In this document: in pieces, positions 8,306 through 13,522 of the stretch | How the letters are laid out: the number at the start of each line of letters is the position of its first letter | How positions within the stretch are numbered: the first letter of the stretch is position 1 | Origin: Flemingiibacterium sp045632605 | GTDB taxonomy: Bacteria; Bacillota; Clostridia; Oscillospirales; CAG-272 | Direction: 5' to 3' | DNA length: 17,555 nucleotides | Assembly (NCBI GenBank): GCA_045632605.1 | Contig: JAZQXA010000107.1 | Span: forward strand, 1-17,555 | Notes under the pieces: generated by a model | The model's database searches: none | Seen by the model: only the letters and a program-made list of their open reading frames with translations | Told to the model about the DNA's origin: nothing | Position numbers and translations under genes: made by a program

Positions 8306-9354
8306 AATGTAACCTCCTTATGTGCTTCAGCGGAGCGGTAGATTGCATCAAGCAAGCGAACTGTAACCATATTCGTGTCGATATGTGAGGGAAGCTTTTC
8401 GCCGCTCTTACAGCAGTTTATGAATGCATTGATTTCATTTTCGAACATGGGGGCTTTGTTAAGTTCGAATTCTGTTTTGGTCAGCATACCGTTTTCTGTT
8501 CCGAAGAGGACGAATTCACCCTTTAAGTAATAGTAGCGGATACCGCCCTTATCGCCCATAAAATCGATATAGCATTCTTCGATGCCGATATTCTGTGCCC
8601 ATGCGCCCTTGAATGTGATTACGGGGCCTTCACTGCGAACAAGTCCGGTGATACCTTCTTCGATATCGCATACGCCGTTCGGGTCAGCAGGACCTGCCCA
8701 CATGCTTGTGTATGTATAATTCTCGATAGGAGTTCCAAGACGGCAGAATTGTTCAGCAGAAACAGTAATCGCCTTCGGGTCGCCGCAGCAGTACATTACT
8801 ATATCGAAATAGTGTACGCCCCAGTCAATGAGAACGCCGCCGCCGGCGATATCTTTTGTAGTAAATGCGCCGCCAAGTCCGGGAATACTACGGTGACAGC
8901 GGAAGCTGACATAAACGTCGTAAATCTCGCCGAGCTTGCCGGAGTCGATTATAGCTTTAACCTTATTTACAGCATCGTTGAAACGGTTAACAACACCGAT
9001 ATTGAGTACCTTTCCGTACTTGTGCTGTGCTTCCTGCATAGCGATTGCATCTTCAAGGCAGTATGCCGCAGGCTTCTCGCAGAGTACATTCTTTCCGGCA
9101 GCAAGAGCGGCGATAGAAATTTCACTGTGCATACGGTTAGGGGTACAAACCGAAATTGCTTCAATCTCCGGATCGGCAAGCACCTCACGGTAATCGGTAA
9201 CCGCTGTGCCGCAGCCATACTTTTCAACAGCTGCCTTCGCACGTTCGGGGATGATATCGCAGAAATATTTAATTTCTGCATCATTGTTTTTCATATAAGC
9301 GGGAATGTGTGCATTGTTTGCGATGGTTCCGCATCCGATAACTGCAACTTTCAT
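8302..9354 (-). CDS. Gfo/Idh/MocA-family oxidoreductase
   Basis: A 350-residue NAD(P)-dependent sugar or polyol oxidoreductase with all family marks. The Rossmann loop is VIGCGTIANNAH (5-16). VCTPNRMHSEISIAALAAGKNVLCEKP (69-95) contains the E-K-P motif with catalytic-site lysine K94. GGGVLIDWGVHYFD (171-184) supplies the D177/H181 pair that corresponds to Asp172/His176 of Bacillus inositol dehydrogenase. The length is normal. Members oxidise or reduce a ring hydroxyl of a sugar or inositol; the substrate here is unknown. AAGGAGAA at 9363-9370 precedes the ATG by eight bases. It is the first gene of the operon, read from the promoter at 9414-9442 and coupled by ATGA to the divergent paralog. 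It is transcribed divergently from the nagA remnant / HTH-kinase locus. Confidence 0.93.
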   Translation of the reverse strand: MKVAVIGCGTIANNAHIPAYMKNNDAEIKYFCDIIPERAKAAVEKYGCGTAVTDYREVLADPEIEAISVCTPNRMHSEISIAALAAGKNVLCEKPAAYCLEDAIAMQEAQHKYGKVLNIGVVNRFNDAVNKVKAIIDSGKLGEIYDVYVSFRCHRSIPGLGGAFTTKDIAGGGVLIDWGVHYFDIVMYCCGDPKAITVSAEQFCRLGTPIENYTYTSMWAGPADPNGVCDIEEGITGLVRSEGPVITFKGAWAQNIGIEECYIDFMGDKGGIRYYYLKGEFVLFGTENGMLTKTEFELNKAPMFENEINAFINCCKSGEKLPSHIDTNMVTVRLLDAIYRSAEAHKEVTL

Positions 9355-9405
9355 TATAATTGTTCTCCTTGAGTGTTATATTAAAGCAACCAGAATTTTT
9401 ATTGC

Positions 9406-9521
9406 TTGATTCAATTATATCATAATGTGATGTCAAATGCAATGTTCTGATTTTTGATTTATCTGCCGGAATTTTGGATTTTATTTCTGAATTGCCATCA
9501 ACCGTTCAAGCATTGCTTGAA
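9406..9521. promoter_or_regulatory. Candidate operator palindromes sharing CTTGA
   Basis: Two dyads with a common half-site lie in the divergent intergenic region. TTCAAGCATTGCTTGAA (9505-9521) has perfect 7-base arms. TTGATTCAA (9406-9414) is preceded by GC and touches the -10 of the minus-strand promoter. They could bind the AraC or the HTH-kinase regulator; this is inference from position and symmetry only. The rest of 9443-9550 is AT-rich without a gene. Confidence 0.3.
9414..9442 (-). promoter_or_regulatory. Extended -10 promoter for the four-gene oxidoreductase operon
   Basis: On the minus strand TATAAT (9419-9414) is preceded by TGA, giving the extended -10 form TGnTATAAT. A weak -35, TTGCAT (9442-9437), lies 17 bases away. 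A poor -35 with an extended -10 fits a promoter needing an activator, here plausibly the AraC-type regulator in the operon. Confidence 0.6.
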
Positions 9522-9550
9522 TTTTAACCTTTATTTCTATATTAAAATGA

Positions 9551-9580
9551 TTGACTTAGCTCATATTGACATGGTATAAT
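9551..9580 (+). promoter_or_regulatory. Promoter for the HTH-kinase / MBL transcript
   Basis: TTGACT (9551-9556), an 18-base spacer, then TATAAT (9575-9580) with a TGG extension, giving extended -10 TGnTATAAT. Transcription would start near 9587, immediately before the nagA remnant, leaving that remnant as a ~150-base leader for the HTH-kinase gene. Confidence 0.7.
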
Positions 9581-9589
9581 ATATTTAAT

Positions 9590-9747
9590 GATATTGCAAG
9601 TATTGCCGCTTTAAATCTCTCACGCACATTGGTACTTTACAAAAAATCGGTACACTTGAAGCCGGAAAGCGTAAGGATATCATAATCTGTGACGTTAAAA
9701 TGAATGTTGAGCGCGTAATTTTTCGCGGTAAGGAGTTTATATGTTAG
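9590..9747 (+). pseudogene. nagA: nagA 3' remnant (N-acetylglucosamine-6-phosphate deacetylase C-terminus)
   Basis: Read from 9628 to the TAG at 9745-9747, the frame gives IGTLQKIGTLEAGKRKDIII followed by CDVKMNVERVIFRGKEFIC. This is the closing beta strand block of NagA-type amidohydrolases, whose C-termini typically read G-[ST]-[IL]-x-x-GK-x-AD-[IL]-V...V-x-x-V-x-V-x-G-K/E. One frame over, 9590-9628 reads DIASIAALNLSRT, matching the helix just before it (family pattern A-S-x-NPAR-x-LG), so a frameshift lies near 9623-9630. Everything upstream, including the metal site and catalytic Asp, is gone, replaced by an AT-rich promoter region. No start codon with a ribosome binding site is seen. The stop overlaps the start of the HTH-kinase gene, which suggests an ancestral nagA-kinase operon. 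The assignment is by motif memory; another amidohydrolase of the same superfamily is possible. Confidence 0.65.
9730..9735 (+). promoter_or_regulatory. Ribosome binding site of the HTH-kinase gene inside the nagA remnant
   Basis: AAGGAG, five bases before the ATG at 9741, encodes part of the last residues of the nagA remnant (GKEF). It explains why this stretch was kept although the deacetylase itself was lost, and it fixes the start at 9741. Confidence 0.75.
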
Positions 9748-10868
9748 ACATCAAAAAGCTCGGGCAGAAAATTCGTTTTTACCGTAACCGACTCGGTATA
9801 ACCCAAGCGGATCTTGCTGACAAAATACATGTAAGCTTTCAGGCAATTTCAAGCTGGGAATGCGGGAACACTTTGCCGGATATAGAAAACTTATGCAGTA
9901 TTTCTGATGTTTTCGGAGTTTCGCTCGACACGCTTCTTCAAAGAAGCTACTCCGATAATTCAAATATGCTCATAGGAGTTGATGGGGCGGTACTTCAACG
10001 GAATTTGCGCTATTTACCTCTGATGGAAATATTATTAAAAATTTCAAATTGACCGGAACAAATATTTCAAGTATCGGACTGTCGGAGGGACTTTCAATAT
10101 ATCACCACGGACTCGATATGTGTTTGCAGGATGTCCCATCTATTGCCGGAATATTTATCGGTTGTGCCGGGGGGGTATCGTGACGAAGTACAGCAACGGC
10201 TGTCAGAACGTTATCCCGATATTCCGATAAAAATTGATTCCGATGGAATTAACGCTCTTGCAAGTGCAGATGTTGATGCTGCTTTGGTTTGCGGTGCCGG
10301 AACTGTGGCATTCAGAAAAGACGGAGAAAACAGCTTCAAGAAAATTGCCGGATGGGGAAGTCGATTTGGCGATCCCGGAAGCGGTTACAGCTTTGGCTGT
10401 CAAGCGGTATATGCTGCGCTCTCGTATGAGGACGGGGTTATTTCTTCACCTAATATCTATTGCATACTTAAACAGCGTACCGGCGAAGCAGATATTAGAT
10501 GTGCATTTGCAAGCAAAAGTCCGGTTTCAGAAATTGCCGAGCTCGCTTCTGCGGTCTTTGAAGCCTACGCACAGGGGGATGACATTGCGAAAGAAATAAT
10601 ATATTCCGAAATGAAGAAGCTTGCTCTGATAGTCAATGCCGCTTGTCCAAAAGGCGGAAGTATAGTTATGTGCGGCGGAATCAACAAGCATTACGGTGAC
10701 ATTACAATGCCGATTCTGAAGGAATTTATTGCTGACGGTATAGAATTTGTTCTTCCTAAGCTGCCGCCGATTTACGGTGCTTGCAGAGAAGCCTGCAGGC
10801 GTTTCGGCATTGAAAAGGGAGAAGCATTCTTCGAAAACTTTTTTGAGGATTATATCAGGCTCGAATAG
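9741..10868 (+). pseudogene. HTH (XRE)-BadF/BadG N-acetylglucosamine-kinase-like fusion with two frameshifts
   Basis: Residues 1-65 are an XRE helix-turn-helix (LGQKIRFYRNRLGITQADLA, VSFQAISSWECGNTLPDIEN). From residue ~76 the frame enters a BcrAD/BadFG ATPase domain as found in N-acetylglucosamine kinases: MLIGVDG at 9966-9986. There the frame breaks at GGGG (9984-9987), where one more G would give DGGGT, and zero frame hits TGA at 10050-10052. Frame +2 continues the domain (TEFALFTSDGNIIKNF, GIFIGCAGG) to the seven-G run at 10169-10175, where one G too many leads to TGA at 10181-10183. Zero frame then resumes (YRDEVQQRLSERYP) to 10868 with DGINALASADVDAA, VCGAGTVAF, GWGSRFGDPGSGYSFG and MCGGI. 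The shifts are opposite and both in G runs: real decay, slippage switching or sequencing error are all possible. A repaired protein of ~376 residues would be a sugar-sensing regulator or kinase. Confidence 0.8.
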
Positions 10869-10895
10869 TAAGCTTGCGGCGGAGGAAAGACAGAG

Positions 10896-11687
10896 ATGCA
10901 AAAATATTCATATGAAAACGATAATATCATTCGCATAACAACGCCGTTCAGTGATATTTTTACGACGGTGTACATAATCAAAACCCAAGCAGGTGTTCTC
11001 GTTTTTGACACGGCATCGTATGACAGCGATATTGATGATTACATTGTTCCCGTTCTTGCTGAAAACGGGATATCGGGGGATGATATAAAATATGTATTTA
11101 TATCGCATGAGCACGGCGACCATGCAGGCGGACTGCGAAGATTTTTGGAAAAATATCCGAATGTCTGCATCGTTTCGAGCTCTGCCGCTCTTAAAGAGGA
11201 ATTTTGCGGATATTCTTATATTTTGCCAAGCGACGGTGAAATGATACTCGGCACTCTTGAAATTGTAACCATTCCCGGACATACAGAAGACGGCTGTGCT
11301 ATTTTAGACAAGAGAACAAATACTCTCATTACGGGCGACTGTCTGCAATGCTTTGGTGTATATGGCCCGGGGGCGTGGGCAACGAACGTCTGTTATCCGG
11401 CGGCATATTTTGATGCACTTGATAAAATCTCAAAAATGCAGATTGATACTATTCTCGGTGCACATGACTATCATCCGTGCGGATATAAGGCGTGCGGACA
11501 TGACGAAGTGGAAAAGTATATTACAGTTTGCCGAGATGCTGTTACAAAAATAAGGAATCTTATATTCGAGAAAATATCGGAAGATGATGCACAAATTGCG
11601 GCGATATTTGCTGAAGAGGGACTACCTCGGCTTGCTTCAAGTGTGGTTACTGCAATACGACGCGAGATTAATGAAGGACAATTTTAA
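10896..11687 (+). CDS. MBL-fold metallo-hydrolase
   Basis: A 263-residue single-domain metallo-beta-lactamase-fold protein with the complete metal set: SHEHGDHAGG (H71, H73, D75, H76), PGHT (H129), TGDCLQ (D148) and GAHDYHP (H190). This pattern predicts a two-metal hydrolase site. No signal peptide or membrane segment is seen, so it is cytoplasmic. GGAGG at 10881-10885 precedes the ATG by ten bases. It begins 27 bases after the HTH-kinase gene and should share its transcript from 9551-9580, unless translation failure upstream causes polarity. The superfamily covers glyoxalase II, lactonases, phosphodiesterases and others; nothing here selects among them, and true antibiotic-degrading function is unlikely without export. 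A link to amino-sugar metabolism rests on neighbourhood only. Confidence 0.9.
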   Translation: MQKYSYENDNIIRITTPFSDIFTTVYIIKTQAGVLVFDTASYDSDIDDYIVPVLAENGISGDDIKYVFISHEHGDHAGGLRRFLEKYPNVCIVSSSAALKEEFCGYSYILPSDGEMILGTLEIVTIPGHTEDGCAILDKRTNTLITGDCLQCFGVYGPGAWATNVCYPAAYFDALDKISKMQIDTILGAHDYHPCGYKACGHDEVEKYITVCRDAVTKIRNLIFEKISEDDAQIAAIFAEEGLPRLASSVVTAIRREINEGQF

Positions 11688-11708
11688 AAAAGTATATTCA
11701 AGTTGCTC

Positions 11709-11737
11709 TTGATTTTTTCTTTATAATATGATATAAT
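11709..11737 (+). promoter_or_regulatory. Promoter of the small DUF6472-type gene
   Basis: TTGATT (11709-11714), a 17-base spacer and TATAAT (11732-11737) with TGA before it (extended -10). It lies ~25 bases before the start codon. A second TATAAT at 11722-11727 has no suitable -35. Confidence 0.7.
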
Positions 11738-11764
11738 TCATATATCGAAAATCGGAGGGACGAT

Positions 11765-11956
11765 ATGTATAAGAAGAAAAAACTTCCCGAATCTAACTGT
11801 GAAACCTGTGAGTTTTACGATTGGGACGACGATATGCAGGAAAATGTATGCATTGCAAATCTTGACGAGGATGAATTTTACCGTATGATGACGAGTCCCC
11901 GGTGTCCGTTTTATAAATATTACAACGAATATAAGAGTGTTCAGAAGCAGAATTAA
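11765..11956 (+). CDS. Small four-cysteine protein, DUF6472-like
   Basis: A 63-residue acidic protein. GGAGG at 11755-11759 sets the ATG, and a good promoter lies just upstream, so this short frame is a real gene. Cysteines occur as C17-x2-C20, C36 and C54, each beside aromatic residues (CEFYDWDD, CPFYKYY), suggesting a small metal-binding or redox knuckle. The conserved-looking core NLDEDEFYRMM followed by CPFY is what I recall for DUF6472, a family common in gut Clostridia with no known role. It stands alone between the MBL gene and a terminator. No export signal is seen. The family name is from memory and the function is unknown. Confidence 0.82.
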   Translation: MYKKKKLPESNCETCEFYDWDDDMQENVCIANLDEDEFYRMMTSPRCPFYKYYNEYKSVQKQN

Positions 11957-11960
11957 AATT

Positions 11961-12002
11961 ATGACCGCAGTCGGTGCTTGACTGCGGTCATGCTCATTTT
12001 TT
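11961..12002. terminator. Terminator between convergent genes
   Basis: A 12-bp perfect stem, 11961-11972 (ATGACCGCAGTC) with 11980-11991, and a 7-base loop, followed three bases later by ATTTTTT. Read from the minus strand, the stem is followed by AATTTTAATT. It lies between stops at 11956 (+) and 11994 (-) and probably serves both. Confidence 0.9.
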
Positions 12003-12503
12003 AAGTATTATTTTTTCTGCTTCACGTATCAGCGGTATATCATATGTGTTGCGCGAAAAGACCTCATAAAGAGAACAGTATTTATCAACAAGCGTTACAA
12101 TAACGCTCTCGCGGTATTTCGGAATTTTTGTCAGCGTTAAAGGGAACATATGAGATTTTATTATGTTGGATTCTCGGTCGGTGAGAGAAAAATCCTTTGA
12201 TGCATTCTGCCAAGCGGTGAAAGGATGCGAAAAACCGTGCAGTCCGTTTGGAGGAAATGCGTTATAATGCCAGTCGTATAGAAAATAATCGTGGAGAAGT
12301 GCGCCGCGAATTAATTCCTTAGCGGCAAATTTATCTTTCCAAAGCTTTATCGCCCATTTATAGCTGTAATATGCAGCGCCTATGCTGTGGCGAAGACAAG
12401 ATGTGTTTCCGTGCTGAGTATATTCCACCTCGCTCGAAATATTGGAAGATTTTGCAATTTCGGTTATAATCTTCAGAAAAAAATCATTCTGTATATAGGT
12501 CAT
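11994..12503 (-). CDS. HD-domain phosphohydrolase
   Basis: A 169-residue protein with the ordered HD-superfamily metal ligands: RHS (H39), LLHDYFLYDW (H71, D72), then HGFSHP (89-94), a further SHMFPLT (H118) and LVDKYCSLYE (D140). The family hydrolyses phosphate monoesters or diesters of nucleotides; small stand-alone HD proteins of this kind are widespread in Clostridia without assigned substrate. The start ATG overlaps the stop TGA of the NERD gene upstream (ATGA, 12500-12503), so translation is coupled and the two are one operon. It ends at the terminator 11961-12002. No membrane segment is seen. Confidence 0.85.
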   Translation of the reverse strand: MTYIQNDFFLKIITEIAKSSNISSEVEYTQHGNTSCLRHSIGAAYYSYKWAIKLWKDKFAAKELIRGALLHDYFLYDWHYNAFPPNGLHGFSHPFTAWQNASKDFSLTDRESNIIKSHMFPLTLTKIPKYRESVIVTLVDKYCSLYEVFSRNTYDIPLIREAEKIILKK

Positions 12504-13204
12504 CTTCTTCTACCGCCGGTTTTCTTTTTGAAGCCACGTATTGAGCTTTTGTGTCGGCGTGCGACCGCTCTGTCTTTTGTTGACGAGTGCTTGATTATAT
12601 CACGTACACGTCGTGTCTGCGATGTGGAGAGGGCATTTTTCTTTCCGTTCTTTTTTACGTAATCAACGAGCTTTTCTGTGCGAATTACATTGTCGTACTT
12701 ATGAGTGAATGTTACCCGACGAGATGTGAAAACGACAACGCTGTATATCGGCACATTATACTGTCCCTCTTTTCGAAGCAGTTCTCCGACGATTTTTGTA
12801 TGCATTTTATTCTGGCGCAGGGGATTGTAAAAAGAGATTTTCTTATCGTTATAAGTCTGCCACCAATAGCGTTCATCGGGACAGCGTATAGAACCGTTAT
12901 GGCTTTTCACCTCTATAACGCAGATTCCCGAGCGGGTTACAACGAGATGGTCAATTTCGGCGTGCTTTTTTTCTTCACTCTTTAAGTAGGGGATATATAT
13001 TCCCGAAAAGACCGCTTCGTCTCCGAATGCCTTTTTGAGGAGTGAGTCGATTTGCTGTTCACTCTTTTGACCGTAGCTTTCAATTTTACGTCGCTTTGCC
13101 GCTGTCTGAATCTTGATAAGCAGAATAAATCCGATAACGGAAATCAACACAACCGCCGCCAAGGCTATGGCTAAAATCAGAATTGTTTTTTGATTTTCGT
13201 TCAT
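12500..13204 (-). CDS. Membrane-anchored NERD-domain (nuclease-related) protein
   Basis: A 234-residue protein. Residues 7-30 are one strong membrane segment (ILILAIALAAVVLISVIGFILLI) followed by a basic stretch, placing the remainder in the cytoplasm. Residues ~45-165 are a NERD domain: GQKSEQQIDSLLKK (45-58), AEIDHLVVTRSGICVIEVK (82-100), YWWQ (113-116) and YSVVVFTSR (154-162). D85 and E98-x-K100 form the PD-(D/E)xK-type nuclease triad. The last ~45 residues are very rich in Arg and Lys, suiting nucleic-acid binding. AAGGATA just before the ATG is the likely ribosome binding site; I saw no convincing promoter in 13205-13237. Coupled by ATGA to the HD gene. NERD proteins are thought to be DNA-processing nucleases, but the role of this anchored form is not known to me. 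Confidence 0.88.
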   Translation of the reverse strand: MNENQKTILILAIALAAVVLISVIGFILLIKIQTAAKRRKIESYGQKSEQQIDSLLKKAFGDEAVFSGIYIPYLKSEEKKHAEIDHLVVTRSGICVIEVKSHNGSIRCPDERYWWQTYNDKKISFYNPLRQNKMHTKIVGELLRKEGQYNVPIYSVVVFTSRRVTFTHKYDNVIRTEKLVDYVKKNGKKNALSTSQTRRVRDIIKHSSTKDRAVARRHKSSIRGFKKKTGGRRR

Positions 13205-13233
13205 GTTTATCCTTATAAATTTTGATACTTTAA

Positions 13234-13256
13234 TAAAAGGGGACTGTGCGTCCCCT
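13234..13256 (-). terminator. Terminator of the acyl-ligase / ACP operon
   Basis: A 7-bp stem, AGGGGAC (13238-13244) with GTCCCCT (13250-13256), and a 5-base loop. Read on the minus strand it is followed by TTTATTA. It lies 15 bases after the ACP stop codon, so it ends that operon before the NERD gene. Confidence 0.8.
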
Positions 13257-13270
13257 CATATGTTTTTTGA

Positions 13271-13495
13271 TTATTCGATGCTCTGCAGATAGTTTACAAC
13301 ATCGCCGACGGTGATGAACTTCGAGAGCTGATCGTCTTCGATAGTGACACCGAGCTTATCCTCGCAGATAAGAATGAGATCGGCAAGCTCAAGCGAATTG
13401 ATTCCGAGATCGGTTGTTAATTCCGCATCAGGTGTAATAATTTCGGGGTCAACTCCGAGCTCGTCAACGAGAATTGATTTAAACTGTTCAAACAT
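13271..13495 (-). CDS. Acyl carrier protein
   Basis: A 74-residue acidic protein of standard ACP length and layout. The prosthetic-group site is DLGINSLELADL (29-40), with S34 expected to carry 4'-phosphopantetheine. The common D before the serine is N here (INSLE). Helices II and III read LELADLILICEDKLG and VGDVVNYLQSIE. GGAGGT at 13504-13509 precedes the ATG by eight bases. It follows the acyl ligase by 27 bases on the same transcript, so it is probably the acceptor or donor protein for that enzyme and not the housekeeping ACP, which is usually found with fatty-acid genes. The N-for-D change and the lone pairing with a ligase suggest a dedicated role; that is inference. Confidence 0.95.
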   Translation of the reverse strand: MFEQFKSILVDELGVDPEIITPDAELTTDLGINSLELADLILICEDKLGVTIEDDQLSKFITVGDVVNYLQSIE

Positions 13496-13522
13496 TAGTC
13501 TGTACCTCCATATGTGCAGTCA

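Noticed and set aside
8749..9372. 207-residue open frame on the plus strand
   Set aside because: It lies wholly opposite the well-supported Gfo/Idh/MocA gene, has no family resemblance and no ribosome binding site; it mirrors the codon pattern of the real gene.
9431..9436. TTGACA on the minus strand as the -35 of the oxidoreductase operon
   Set aside because: It is only 11 bases from the TATAAT at 9414-9419, too short for a sigma-A spacer; the weak TTGCAT at 17 bases with an extended -10 fits better.
9984..10175. Programmed ribosomal frameshifting
   Set aside because: There is no slippery heptamer of the X-XXY-YYZ type followed by a stable structure at the first site, and two opposite events would be needed. 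Decay, slippage in DNA or sequencing error are simpler.
10896..11687. Beta-lactamase
   Set aside because: The MBL metal motifs are present, but the protein has no export signal and no features of the antibiotic-degrading class B enzymes.
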